Origin: Chloranthus sessilifolius
Taxonomy: Eukaryota > Streptophyta > Magnoliopsida > Chloranthales > Chloranthaceae
Direction: 5' to 3'
Assembly (NCBI GenBank): GCA_021018995.1
Contig: CM037589.1
Span: forward strand, 63,577,068 to 63,641,067
Length of the DNA stretch: 64,000 nt
Part shown: piece after piece, positions 22,301-31,400 of the stretch
Numbering within the stretch: position 1 is the stretch's first letter
How the letters are laid out: each line of letters begins with the position of its first letter
Program-made: the position numbers and the translations under genes
The notes under the pieces: model-generated
Told to the model about the DNA's origin: nothing
Database searches by the model: none
What the model saw: only the letters and a program-made list of their open reading frames with translations

Positions 22301-23037
22301 ATCATAAGGTAGAACCATCAGCTCGGGTTTATTTTGGTGAAAAAAGCCACACTGAAATTTCTGGAAGTTTCTTTTTTACCTTTTTTTCTATTTGATAATG
22401 GAAAAGTTCATGAAAAAAAGGCAAAGTTACAAGAAAAGAATCATCTACACAAGGAATTCCTCAAAAATATACTCTCTAGTCAATGAATCTGCAATCTCAT
22501 TGACATCACAAAATATGAGGAGGATTTCTAAAGCATGACTGCTTTTATGCTATTTGCTTATTTTTGAATTTGACTACAAAAGCATCAAAATATATTAACA
22601 TTAGTAGATCTTCTGTAAGTTATCTTAAATCACCTCTTTCAAAGGACGGGGAGGAAGCGAGTCCTGTAACTGCTTGAGATGATATATATAGGCCTCAGGA
22701 AGCACATCTGCACGTGTGGATAAATATTGACCGAATTTTACCCACAATCCTTCCAACTCTGTTACCAGATTGAGAACACGTCTAGCATTGCGCTCATGAG
22801 CTCTTTCCCATAGGGAGGCCCTTTTACCTTGACTAACCCATTTCTCTCTCTTCTGCAAAGCCTACAGGAAAAAGAGAAAATATACATTCTTTTACATGGC
22901 AGAAGTAGAAATAAAAATGGTACAGAATCAAACTGAAAAATAATCAAGAAAATGTGACAGACCTTATAGTCCAGGTAGATTATAATTGCAAGTGTGAATA
23001 CTTTCACACGCCGTCTGTAAATATTTCCCCATCCCAT
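551..23037 (-). CDS. ABC1/UbiB-family atypical protein kinase (beta-lactamase-fused type), partial, 10 exons
   Basis: Joined exons, in transcription order: 23037-22963, 22861-22634, 7658-7572, 7395-7306, 7217-7091, 6880-6780, 6667-6499, 6137-6016, 1067-939, 649-551; the gene continues past position 1. All introns are GT..AG and phases agree, giving 409 codons. Kinase signatures in order: KFGQ (about residues 67-70), an alanine-rich ATASIAQVHRA loop (about 127-137), the VVVKVQH lysine (about 148), an [10 protein letters not shown] motif (about 195-204), [16 protein letters not shown] (about 287-294) and the LLDFGLTK aspartate (about 309). From memory this is closest to Arabidopsis At5g24810, whose kinase is followed by a beta-lactamase-like domain; that part would be off the window. 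ABC1 kinases act in mitochondria or plastids on quinone and lipid metabolism; substrate and location here are unknown. A TGA lies in frame just upstream of the ATG, so the start is secure. Introns 2 (15.0 kb) and 8 (4.9 kb) are filled with mobile elements. Confidence 0.93.
730..906 (+). mobile_element. tRNA-related SINE-like fragment in kinase intron 9
   Basis: Two tRNA-like pieces follow one another: TAGCTCAACTGACTATCG with GGTTGTTCAAACCC, then a second block ending in GTAGGTTCAATCCCAG. The latter resembles a pol III B box. An A-rich tail (AAAAATAAAAAATAAAAATG) follows. Could also be decayed tRNA-like debris. Confidence 0.45.
939..1067 (-). CDS. ABC1 kinase exon 9
   Basis: 43 codons, [14 protein letters not shown] to STPANEAL. 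Donor GTGAGT. Confidence 0.91.
1420..3720 (+). mobile_element. TRIM-like non-autonomous LTR array (LTR-spacer-LTR-spacer-LTR)
   Basis: Three related direct repeats lie at 1420-2008, 2232-3007 and 3265 to about 3720. They begin TGTAGT and the first two end TTGCATCA. Each complete LTR end is followed by ATTTGGTATSA, a degenerate initiator-Met primer-binding site. LTR 2 is preceded by a clear polypurine tract (AAGAGGGGGAGAAAGA, 2214-2231). The spacers at 2009-2231 and 3008-3264 are only 223 and 257 bp and encode no Gag or Pol. LTR 1 lacks about 200 bp present in LTR 2, and LTR 3 is cut off on its right. Lies in kinase intron 8. Confidence 0.75.
3355..3456 (+). repeat. About 50-bp tandem duplication inside the third TRIM-like LTR
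   Basis: The segment AACAGGAAATCATTTATTTA.. through GTCGTTGATCGRGCGGTTG occurs twice in a row with one base change. LTR 2 has it once. Confidence 0.85.
3721..4611. other. Intronic block without a recognisable gene
   Basis: Less AT-rich than the flanks and interrupted by stops in all frames. Possibly decayed retroelement sequence. No domain, LTR pair or primer-binding site could be recognised. Confidence 0.4.
4612..4930 (-). mobile_element. Compact TRIM (terminal-repeat retrotransposon in miniature)
   Basis: Direct repeats at 4612-4724 and 4815-4930 (about 115 bp) flank only 90 bp. In element (minus) orientation the LTR starts TGTTGAAGTTTAGTCCCACA and ends ATCA. A strong initiator-Met primer-binding site, TGGTATCAGAGCA (complement at 4802-4814), follows at once. 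The GTCCCACATCGG block is common in plant TRIM/SMART LTRs. No coding capacity. Flanking 5-mers (GTCCT, GTTAT) do not match, so the target-site duplication has decayed or is absent. Confidence 0.85.
4931..6015. other. Remainder of kinase intron 8
   Basis: A stretch around 5170-5400 reads as a serine/threonine-rich frame with stops, perhaps the start of a decayed copia gag, but nothing supports an assignment. The rest is plain AT-rich intron. Confidence 0.35.
6016..6137 (-). CDS. ABC1 kinase exon 8
   Basis: 122 nt, [13 protein letters not shown] to MFLACAE, including LLDFGLTK, the DFG-type metal-binding aspartate. Confidence 0.93.
6499..6667 (-). CDS. ABC1 kinase exon 7
   Basis: 169 nt, [13 protein letters not shown] to FFNGDPHP, the conserved catalytic block. 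Donor GTATGT. Confidence 0.94.
6780..6880 (-). CDS. ABC1 kinase exon 6
   Basis: 101 nt restoring phase 0. Reads [12 protein letters not shown] to [10 protein letters not shown]. Acceptor TTGTAG, donor GTAAAA. Confidence 0.92.
7091..7217 (-). CDS. ABC1 kinase exon 5
   Basis: 127 nt, [14 protein letters not shown] to ELDFDHEA, ending one base into a codon. Confidence 0.92.
7306..7395 (-). CDS. ABC1 kinase exon 4
   Basis: 30 codons, IAQVHRATL to GIKAIILE, including the VVVKVQH lysine expected to bind ATP. Confidence 0.92.
7572..7658 (-). CDS. ABC1 kinase exon 3
   Basis: 29 codons, [10 protein letters not shown] to PIATAS, continuing directly from exon 2. Donor GTAAGA. Confidence 0.93.
7761..7856. 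repeat. (TA)n-(CA)n microsatellite
   Basis: A pure TA run followed by CA repeats, about 100 bp after kinase exon 3, inside intron 2. Confidence 0.95.
7857..9639. other. Left part of kinase intron 2: dispersed repeats, no gene
   Basis: Holds a SINE-like piece near 7861-7960 (similar to 35940-36090), a (TC)n(TA)n tract at 8375-8442 and GCACCCAA-type dispersed repeat fragments near 8050-8130 and 9500-9540. No coding frame was recognised. Confidence 0.5.
8375..8442. repeat. (TC)n-(TA)n microsatellite
   Basis: A TC run switches directly to a TA run. Predicted peptides here are pure repeat artefacts. Confidence 0.95.
9640..10500 (-). mobile_element. Gag-bearing LTR unit A (shortened LTR plus gag fragment)
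   Basis: Positions 9640-9847 match the start of the long repeat at 10501 (CACATCAGATCAATGCGCTC against CACACCGGATCATTGCGCTC). At GAGATAAC the sequence jumps to the segment that follows the long repeat near 13018. A minus-strand gag fragment follows. Unit A and unit B (from 10501) are therefore tandem copies, with unit A lacking about 2.3 kb of the long repeat. Confidence 0.6.
9952..10541 (-). pseudogene. Ty3/gypsy gag fragment, copy A
   Basis: Reading from 10541 downward: [16 protein letters not shown], then a region with two stops, then [29 protein letters not shown] and [10 protein letters not shown]. This is the plant retrotransposon Gag capsid signature. No protease or polymerase follows, and stops near 10190-10205 make it a pseudogene. 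Related to copy B at 20157-20500. Confidence 0.8.
11755..12055. repeat. Minisatellite of GATTCTGGATTC-type units
   Basis: About fifteen degenerate 14-18-bp units (AGATTCTGGATTCYRAAC). It makes a repetitive pseudo-peptide ([11 protein letters not shown]) on the minus strand, which is not a gene. Confidence 0.85.
12392..12690. repeat. TC microsatellite and four ~60-bp degenerate tandem repeats
   Basis: A (TC)n tract at 12392-12417 is followed from 12478 by units of TTTCCTATTTAAGATCTAAY plus TATTTAGAATRCTTTAAGG. Confidence 0.75.
13188..14197 (+). repeat. 5' LTR of the chromovirus
   Basis: TGGCAGGG..CCCGCATCA. Contains a likely promoter (ATGTATATAAG near 13380) and several GTCAATCGATYGA palindromes. 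Confidence 0.9.
14464..19230 (+). pseudogene. Degenerate chromovirus Gag-Pol polyprotein
   Basis: Gag occupies about 14464-15210, with a CX2CX4HX4C knuckle at 15472-15513 ([14 protein letters not shown]). A protease remnant (IVDSES where DSG is expected) is near 15760. RT spans about 16164-16940 with VPFGL-like MPFGLSNAP but YFNN at 16799-16810 in place of the catalytic YxDD. RNase H is at about 17112-17470 and integrase at about 17650-18480 with HX..CRTCQ and DFV/DPD/TEV acidic positions. A chromodomain ([15 protein letters not shown]) lies near 18980-19040. Stops at 17385, 17983, 18250 and 18493 and frame changes split the frame, so no active product is possible. The last ~33 codons run into the 3' LTR. 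Confidence 0.92.
19131..20156 (+). repeat. 3' LTR of the chromovirus
   Basis: TGACGAGG..CCCACATCA, followed by the GCTAT duplication. A TA microsatellite (19311-19333) expands the region that aligns with the 5' LTR promoter. Confidence 0.9.
20157..20500 (-). pseudogene. Ty3/gypsy gag fragment, copy B (split by the chromovirus)
   Basis: Reads [33 protein letters not shown] and [10 protein letters not shown] on the minus strand. It continues on the other side of the chromovirus at 13018-13187, ending in [17 protein letters not shown]. Homology with copy A stops near 20500. Confidence 0.78.
20501..22633. other. Right part of kinase intron 2, no gene seen
   Basis: A less AT-rich stretch at 20520-20900 has no recognisable domain. 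The remainder is ordinary intron with a short TTTC/TA tract near 22045-22077. Confidence 0.5.
22634..22861 (-). CDS. ABC1 kinase exon 2
   Basis: 76 codons from ALQKREKW to PPRPLKE. Carries the [14 protein letters not shown] block typical of ABC1 kinases. Donor GTGATT opens the 15-kb intron 2. Confidence 0.93.
22963..23037 (-). CDS. ABC1 kinase exon 1
   Basis: 25 codons, [13 protein letters not shown] at the start, ending in LDYK before a GTCTGT donor. Phase 0. In-frame TGA upstream. Confidence 0.9.
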
Positions 23038-23410
23038 CAGAAGTCACTAGGTTCCAGTGTGTGTGCAAGAACAACGAAGCTTCTATTGATCTGGTGCAGA
23101 AAATTTATTGACCTTCTGCAGAAAGTTTGTTGACAATTCAAGATCATCAAATCATGCTATCCATGAGGCCATTAAAACCAACATAAATATAGAGGAATGT
23201 TGATGTTGAATAAATTGACGTCACATCACATCATATCAATTTGAAAAAATGTATATATGTTCCTTGAGTTCTTGCCACAAAAGATACAAACATTAAAATA
23301 CTACAAATGTACAGCTTACATACTCATCCAAGTCATCTCATTAAACACATGGAAAGTTGAATATCAGTTTATGAAACAAATGGATTCGTGCATCTTTTAG
23401 TCATTTCACG
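23038..23410. other. Region upstream of kinase exon 1
   Basis: Could be 5' untranslated exon or 5'-UTR intron. The bases before the ATG include an in-frame TGA. No TATA box was convincing here. Confidence 0.4.
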
Positions 23411-23556
23411 CAAGGTATCAAACTCGGAATTGGTATCAGGTATCGGTCTATCTTGGACCGACATCTATCGGCAGATACGGATACCGTATCGCTGATACTG
23501 TATCTTGGCCAAATGTTTTTTTTCTGAAAAAAGAACAAAAACAAATAGAATTTATA

Positions 23557-23643
<87 letters not shown>

Positions 23644-23818
23644 GTGTGTGTGTGTGTTGGTCAGTATTGGCTGATACTGACCCCTAACAGTCCGATACCG
23701 ATACTTATACGTATCGGTATCAGCTTCGACAAGAAGCCATACCGATCGGTATCGCTTCTTGACGAAACCGATACTTATCGCCAATACGTATCGGTATCGG
23801 CCAAGTTTTGATACCATA
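23411..23818 (+). mobile_element. MULE-like MITE, family 1 copy 1
   Basis: Ends CAAGGTATCAAACTCGG and CCAAGTTTTGATACCATA are inverted repeats. Interior is rich in TATCGG motifs and holds a (TA)n(TG)n tract at 23551-23658. The flanks ATTTCACG and ATTTCATG (the latter reassembled across the copia insertion) fit an 8-9-bp target duplication. Confidence 0.7.
23551..23658. repeat. (TA)n-(TG)n microsatellite
   Basis: Over 100 bp of alternating TA then TG inside the MITE, expanding it relative to the other copies. Confidence 0.95.
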
Positions 23819-23823
23819 ATTTC

Positions 23824-24313
23824 TGTTGAAAATAAATCAAAATTTGGATGAAAAATGGATGCAACTTTTCAAGAGAAGAAAATTATTCTCTTGAGCCCAA
23901 AACCCTAAAAATGAAGTCTAATATAAAGTACTACATAGAAGGCTTCACATTTCACTAAAAAACTTCATGTTTGATGAGATACAAAGGGTTTTGTATCTTC
24001 ATGTATTTAACTTCATATAGTTAAATACAAGAACGAATTTCACACTTCAAGGAGGCTTGTTACTTCCCTAAAGAAACTTTTCATATTCCTATGTGACCTT
24101 TCTTTTCCCTAAGAGACCTTTTCATTTTCCTATAAAATCACATAAACCCAAAGCATACAAACATTGCAAAGTTCAAAGCTAAAATAACTAAACTCTTAAT
24201 TACTAAGTCAAACTTCTAAGATGAGGTCAAAGACCTAAAAAGAGTGAGGCCCAAGAGACCCACGGTCCATGCACATATAGTGGCTCAAAATGGTCTAGCT
24301 TAATATTTCAATA
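23824..24313 (-). repeat. 3' LTR of the copia element
   Basis: Matches 28140-28602 along its length. It carries an extra ~25-bp segment near 23985-24010 that is shorter in the other LTR. Confidence 0.9.
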
Positions 24314-24399
24314 GCCTTCCTTAAGCTAGACTTCAACTACGTCAAGCTTCTCTTTCATTTTGATGAATGTTGCGGGATTCAAAGCTTTGGTAAAGATAT

Positions 24400-27300
24400 C
24401 CGCCATTTGATCTTTCGTCTTGCAATACTTAATGTCGATTTCACCATCCTTGACTAGATCACGAATGAAGTGATATTGGATCTGAATATGCTTGCTTCGA
24501 TTGTGGAAAATTGGATTCTTTGAAAGTGCAATAGCGGAACTATTGCTGCAAAATAATTTTGTAGCTTCACCTTGAGGATCCCTTAATTCTTATAAGATTC
24601 ATTTCAACCATACTGCTTGACAACTTGCCGATGCTACTGAAATATACTCCGCCTCCGCCGTAGAAAGTGCTAAAATGGTTTCTCTTTGATGCCCATGAAA
24701 CTACACCCAAACCAATGTTGAAAGCATAACTAGAAGTACTTTTACTATCATCTATACTTCCACCCCAGTCACTATCACAATAGCCAACTAGGCTTGAATC
24801 TTGAACTCTCCAATAGTGTATACCATGACCAACAGTACCACTTACATATCTCAAAATTCTTTTACTTGCTTCCCAATGACTTCTTTTTAGGGATTCAATG
24901 AATCGGCTAATCATGCTAACCACAAATATGAGATCTGGTCTTGTAACTATCAAATACATGAGACTACCAACGAGACTTCTGTAAAGAGTTTCATCAACCT
25001 TTCCTTCAACACCATGTTTGCTTAATCTTACTTCCATTGGAGTGCTAATGGGTTTAGCACATTCCATTATGAACAATTTCAACAAATCCTTCACATACCT
25101 CTTTTGAGAAATGAAAATTACATCTTCATTTTGTTTAACTTCAATGCTAAGAAAAAATAAAGAAGTACCATATCGGTCATTTCAAATTCATGCATCATGG
25201 CCCTTTTAAATTCCTGACATGGACTAGGACTATTGCCGATGAAAATTAAATCAACATATAAGCATACTACTAAAAATTCACCTTTCACATTTTCCTTGAA
25301 GTAAAGTGTATGCATGAAAGGATTGAAACCACTTTTCAAAAAATATCCATCAATGTGACTATACCAAGCTCTCAGAGCTTGCTTCAACCCATAAAGTGTT
25401 TTCTTTAATCAACACACCTTATGTTCTTCACGTTTCTTCACATAACCGGGTGGGTCAACGTACACCTCTTCTTCAAGAGATCCATTCAAGAAGGCTGGTT
25501 TGACATCCATTTGATGTACTTTCTAATTTCTTTGAGCCGTCAATACTAAGATCATTTGAATAGTCTCAAGACGAGCAACGGGAGCAAAACCTTCATTGTA
25601 ATCAATGCCATGTTTTTGCTTATAGCCTTTGACCACTAAACGATCTTTGTATTTTTCAAATTCACATTTTTCATTCAATTTTGTTTTATATACCCATTTG
25701 ACACTAATTGATTTGTGGCCATTTGGAAGCTCCATTAGCTCCCACGTATCATTTCTTTCAATAAAATCAATTTCTTAATCCATTGCATGCTTCTATTTTT
25801 CTTCACGAGATGCTTCTTCAAAAGAGATTGAATCCACATCTGCAAATAAGGCAAAATCACTTGATGGATACCTTTTGGAAGGTTGACGTGGTTGACTAGA
25901 TCTCCTTAATGGTGCTTGAGGTGATTCTTCATTATCAGTGATATATTCTTCATTCCCACTAGATGGTGAGAATTGAGGGTGTGGCTTCATTTTCTTTTTC
26001 CAATTCCACATCTAGCAATGTGGCTTTTTGCTTCTTCTCATTTTCGCCCCAATCCCAAGCTTCTTCTTCATTGAATAGTACATTTCTACTTATGATAATT
26101 TTCTTGGTGATGGGAATAAACAACTTGTACGCCTTTGAATTTTCGCTATATCCAACAAGGATACATTTTTCAGATTTAGCATCTAACTTGTTTTTTTTTT
26201 CATCCGGCACATAAGAGTAGGCAATGCTACCAAATACTCTCAAATGAAAAACACATGATTTATATCCACTCCAAGCTTTTTGGGGAGTCATGCTTTAGAC
26301 GCTTTTGGATGAGGCACGATTCAAAAGATAAATGGCACATGCAACGGCTTCCGCCGAAAATGTATTATACATCCCTTTGACTTTTAACATGCTTCTAGCC
26401 AATTCCATGATTATCCGATTCTTCCTTTCGGACCCCCGTTTTGTTGATGTGTAGCGAGTAGTAAATTGATGACGAATGTCATTTTCTTTGAGAAAATCAC
26501 CAAATTCATGAGAAACATATTCACCACCTTGATCAGAACACCAAGTCTTGAACATGAAACCACTTTGCTTTTCCACCAAGACCTTTAAAGATTTGAAGTA
26601 TGCAAACAGATCTGATTTTTCTTTGAGAAAATAAAACCATGTCTTTCTACTATAATCATCAACGAAGATGGGAAAGTACAGATTCCCTTCAATTGAAGTG
26701 GTGTGCATAAGCCAGTATAAATACGAATGAACAAGCTCAAGGGGGTGATGCCCTCCAAGCTTTCCCAACCGGAAAAGAATTCCTTTGATGTTTTCCAAGT
26801 GCACAAGCTTCACAAACTTGATCTTAATGGTTGATGTTAAGCATGCCTCGTACCATATGCATCTTGCACATGAGAGACAAGGTGCTAAAACTAAAGTGGC
26901 CATAGCGAAGATGCCATAGCCATGAACTATCTTGGATAATGGGACTCAAACATGGAAGTGTTTCACTTGAAACTTTATGGGAAACATCTTGTTAGATGTC
27001 ATCATCACCTTTGCAGGAAGAACGTTATTTCCATCCTTAATTTCACATGTCGCTTCTTTGAAATGAACAATATGACATTTCAATAGAAGTTCTCCAACAC
27101 TAAGAAGATTGATTATGTTCGAGTCCCGGAACATAAAAAACATTAGGAATACGTTTAACACCTTTCTTCATCTGGACAAGAATATCATCACTTTCCTTAA
27201 CGAAAAGTCTTTTATAATCTCCGATTCATACTTCACTTTGAATAGATTCATCCAAAGTTACAAATGTTCCTTTATTTTCCATCATGTGGTTACTACAACC

Positions 27301-27844
27301 ACTATCAAGATACCAATCCCCATTGAGTGCAACTTCTTGAACATTACCAGCAGGAAAGAGAGTAAAGTCTTCCTTACCTTCCTCATTTTCATGCATAAAA
27401 TTTAATTATTTTTTGCTTTCTTCCGCCAATCGTATTTTGCAAAACTTGATGGTGTGCCCACATTTTTTACAATGGTAACATTGAACATTAGAAAGGGAAG
27501 AGCGACCTCTGCCTCTTCCTCTTCCTCTTGATGAAGTAGATGACTCATTCTCATGGGATTGAAGAGATCTCAATAAACTCTCAATAGATAACATAGACAA
27601 ATCTTTAGATTCTTCAATTGCAACTATAATATACTCGAATTTGCGAGTCAAGTTTTTCGTCATTCACTCTTCGTTGATTAACAAGAGCAAATACAGGATT
27701 GAAATAATCTTCAACCGTCTCGAAATTTTTCATCCTCAAACTATCAAAGTCACTTCGAAGAGTTTGAAGGCGCATCATTTTAACTTTATCTTCACCTTTA
27801 TAAGACATATAGAGAGTGTCACATACTTGTTTTGCCATTGTCAA
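24400..27844 (-). pseudogene. Degenerate copia Gag-Pol polyprotein
   Basis: Gag remnant at about 27406-27844 with a CX2CX4HX4C zinc knuckle ([14 protein letters not shown]). Integrase at about 26295-26903 with WCSDQGGEY and the ERKNR block, followed by the VFHLRVFGSIAYSYVP region (25959-26290). RT at about 25118-25735 includes [12 protein letters not shown] and a broken LYVDLIF (25247-25258), where the family has two aspartates. RNase H at about 24567-25094 includes YCDSDWGGSIDDSKSTS. Stops and frame changes between these blocks make it a pseudogene. Confidence 0.92.
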
Positions 27845-28139
27845 GAATGATATTCACTCAAAGATGACTTCATCCACCACTTGATAGTTGAAAAATAATG
27901 TTATCTTGTCCTCCTTATGATTCTCCCTCAACTCAATGAGTTGTTGTGTAAAGAGTGTCGTTTGATCTTGCAATTCAACATAATCGGTCTCAACCATATC
28001 CCATAGATCTTAGGATCCATATAATACTTTCATTTGGATGATCCATTGGTTATAATTTTTCCCGTTGAATCGAGGGAGTTGAGGTTATAACAAATTGTTG
28101 TTGGAAGCCATGGACATGAACATAGCTTTGATACCACTC

Positions 28140-28602
28140 TGTTGAAAAGAAATCAAAATTCGAATGAAAAATGGATGCAACTTTTCAAGAAAAAAAAATT
28201 GTTCACTTGAGTTTTAAACCCTAAAAAATGAAGTCTAATATAAAGTACTACATAGAAGGCTTCAAATTTCACTAAAAAACTTCATGCTTGATGAGATACA
28301 AGGGTTCATAATATATAGCTAAGTACAAGAACGAATTTCACATTTCAATGAGGCTTTTCACTTCCCTAAAGAAATTTTTCATGTTCCTATGTGACCTTTC
28401 TTGTCCCTAAGAGACCTTTTCATTTTCCTGTGAAATCACATAAACCCAAAACATAAAAACATTGCAAATTTCAAAACTACAATAACTAAACTCTTAACTA
28501 CTAAATCAAACTTCTAAGTTGAGGTCAAAAACCCAAAAAGAGTGAGGCCCACAGTCCATGCACATATAGTGGCCCAAAATGGTCTAGCTTAATATTCCAA
28601 CA
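28140..28602 (-). repeat. 5' LTR of the copia element
   Basis: TGTTGAAAAG..TTCCAACA, next to the primer-binding site on its inner side and the ATTTC duplication on its outer side. Confidence 0.9.
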
Positions 28603-28607
28603 ATTTC

Positions 28608-29679
28608 ATGGCCGAAAAGTTTCAAGAGGAACATCACATGAAAGTTTGGAATAACTCCACTAAGAGTTCAGGAAATTTGTACCAGGAAAACATTGAAATT
28701 TTGAAGATCGATAACTGAGGTAGCTTAAGATGATTTGATAATTATCATGTTTATATTTAGCATTGAAACAAACAGAGCAATTAAGGTTGAAAATAATATT
28801 TTGAGTGAACGAACATCCAAGTCAGAAGGGACACAACTTTAAATAGTCCTAGTTCTTATTTGAGTCATTAGAAATGCCAAACTCAGATTTCACCAGCATC
28901 ACAAATTCTTTTGAACGGCAATATTTTTATTTTTTTTATATTCAGTGCCAAAATTAAGTCACTAACCAAACTTATAATAACTTTAGGCTACGTAATTTAA
29001 ACAAGAACATGTGTGTTCGTGGGAGATACAGGTACCGTAGCCTGCAAGTCAGATATAAGGTCCGACCCGACTATCCAAGTATTGGTATAAGATTATATAT
29101 TGACGGGCCTGTCAGACAAATATTGAATTATACTGTATATTTTTCTTGTAAAAAAAGAAAAGAAAACAAGAAGAATAAGTAACATATGGCAAATGGAATA
29201 CATGATTAACATTAATTTTTTTTCGATAAGCAATACATGATGAACATTAATTATTCACATGTATATACATGTGAAATACACATAGATGTGAAATACACCA
29301 TGTATATACATGGTCATAAAAAATGCACACAAGGACACACACAAGGTTGTCATATGCTCATAAGAATAAAAGCCCACAGGCCATTTGGCCCCCACGTGTA
29401 TATATATATATATACACACACACACACGTGGGGGCCAAATGCTTCCATAGGATTGTACACCTGCTCTGGACTCCCAAAAACCGTCCATATTGGACCGTGT
29501 AGCACCCAAAACATGGGTTGGGTACCACATGTAGCAAATTAAGTCTCCTATGATTATGACGTCATAAAAGATCAATTTCATCTTAATCACAATAAATTTA
29601 CGCTCACTAACAAATATTGAAAGCAACTAAGTCCAAACCATTTTGCAAGATTCAACATAAATCCACGCCAGTTGCAGCA
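28608..29679. other. Region between copia element and tandem repeats
   Basis: No gene. Contains the hairpin at 29382-29441. The continuation of the MITE target site (ATGGCCG) follows the copia duplication at 28608. Confidence 0.5.
29382..29441. repeat. Perfect 18-bp inverted repeat around a TA/CA loop
   Basis: CATTTGGCCCCCACGTGT at 29382-29399 is the exact complement of 29424-29441. The loop is 24 nt of TATA and CACA. Each arm carries a CACGTG core. Probably the relic of a small foldback element. Confidence 0.9.
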
Positions 29680-31180
29680 GAATTAAATAAATCGGAAGTT
29701 CTGAAAAGAAAAATGCAAAAACCCTTTGAAGAACTCAAATCATAAAAACCCAAAAAAGTGAAGCATATAAAAAAAAATAAAACGACACATAGATTGCCTT
29801 ACTGTTCATCAATTTTACCCAAATTATCAGAGATTTGGATCTTTGACCACATATGAAATTAAATTTCCTCAAGCAAACATCTAAACGTCAACTAAAACGC
29901 CGTAGAATCAGAATCATCTAAACATATCTAAGTATGAAGTTATAATTCTCACCTCAATTACAGCAAAATCAGTCGGAACAAAATATTTTAAAAAAAAAGA
30001 AGGAAGAAGCCTAGGGAATCGCAGATTTTAAGAACCAAAAAAGTGAAGCAAATAAAAAATATAATGAAATGACATGAAGATTTCCCTACTGTTCATCTAT
30101 TTTACCTAAAAAATTTGGATATTTTACAAAATATCAAATTAATTTCCCTCAACCAAACATCAGAACGTCAACTAAAACATTGTAGAATTAGAATTATCTA
30201 ACGAAATTAAGTATGAAGTTATAATTCTCACTTCAATTGCAATAATCAGTTGGAACCAAATAATTTTATTTTTTCTTTTAGAAAAAAGAAGAAGAAGCCT
30301 AGAGAGTCACAGATCTTAAAAACTAAAAAAGTGATAAAAAAGTGAAGCAAATAAAAAATCAACTCAAAAAAATAATAATAATAACTGAAATGACACGAAG
30401 ATTGCCCTACTGTTTCATCAATTTTACCTAAAAAATTTGGAGATTTGACCAAATATCAAATTAAATTTACTCAACCAAGCATCAAAAGGTCAACTAAAAC
30501 GTCGTAGAATCATAATCATCCGAAAATAAGTATGAAGTTATAATTCTCACTTCAATTGCAGTAATATCAGTTGGAACAAAATTATTACAAATAAAACAAC
30601 AACAAGAAGAAGCCTAGGGAATCAAAAATCTTAAAAACCAAACAAGTGACGCAAATAAAAACAAAAAATGATACTAACGTTGCCGTACTGGTCATCAGTT
30701 TTACCTAAACTACCATAAATTTGGATATTTTACCAAATATCAAATTAAATTTCCTCAACCAAACAACAGAACATCAACTAACATGCCATAGAATCAAAAT
30801 CATCTAACAAAACTACGTATGAAGTTATAATCCTCACCTTAATGGCAGTTTTTATTATCAGACGAAACCGAATTAAATAAAATACAAAAAAATAAAGCAG
30901 CAGCCTAGGGAATCACAGATCTTAAAAACCAAAAAAGTGAAGCAAATAAAAAATAAACTCGAAAAAATAAATGAAATGACACGAAGATTATCCTACTGTC
31001 CATATATTTTACCTAAATTACCGTAAATTTGGATATTTGACCAAATATCAAATTAAATTTCCGCACCCAGATATCAGAACCTCAATTAAAACGCAGCGAA
31101 TTAGCTAACAAAATTAAGTATGAAGTTATAATTCTCACCTCGATTGCAGTAATATCAGTCGAAATCGAATTAAAAAAATA
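29680..31180 (-). repeat. Five ~300-bp tandem repeats upstream of the kinase
   Basis: The anchor AAGTATGAAGTTATAATTCT (fourth copy ACGTATGAAG.., with ATCCT) occurs at 29930, 30209, 30528, 30815 and 31116, spacings of 279, 319, 287 and 301 bp. Each unit also has AAAACCAAAAAAGTGAAGC and ACCAAATATCAAATTAAATT. On the minus strand each unit contains TACTGCAATYGARGTGAGAA or a close variant, a splice-donor-like sequence. Confidence 0.85.
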
Positions 31181-31400
31181 AAAGTTAAATAGAAAAACTA
31201 AGAAGAAGAAGTAGTCCAAAGACGGGTTTGAAAAGACCAAAGCAAACTAGCGGAGAAATCTTCGCTACGTATGGCGAACTGGAATTTTAATATGAAATAG
31301 AGTTAGAAAGCAAGTGTAGATGTAAAGGAAAGAATCTGACCGTAGGATTGTGTAGGAGTAGGAATCGTGACCGTCAGTTCCCGAGGGGCGATTCTGCTAA
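31140..31400 (-). promoter_or_regulatory. Possible 5' non-coding exon and promoter region of the ABC1 kinase
   Basis: Here the tandem repeats give way to unique sequence. On the minus strand a pyrimidine-rich leader (CTACTTCTTCTTCTTAG) ends in GCAATCGAG followed by GTGAGAATT, a good donor. If real, this exon would splice to exon 1 near 23.0 kb across the copia element. No TATA box was convincing. Needs a transcript to confirm. Confidence 0.3.

Larger units (their letters stand above)
23824..28602 (-). mobile_element. Ty1/copia LTR retrotransposon, full length, inactive
   Basis: LTRs at 23824-24313 (3') and 28140-28602 (5') start TGTTG; the 5' copy ends CAACA. The target duplication ATTTC sits at 23819-23823 and 28603-28607. 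On the minus strand the 5' LTR is followed by TGGTATCAAAGC, an initiator-Met primer-binding site. The order Gag, integrase, RT, RNase H is the copia order. It lies upstream of kinase exon 1, in the same orientation as the gene. Confidence 0.94.

Noticed and set aside
29680..31180. CRISPR-like array
   Set aside because: Repeat units are ~300 bp and diverged, in a plant intergenic region; they are ordinary tandem repeats.
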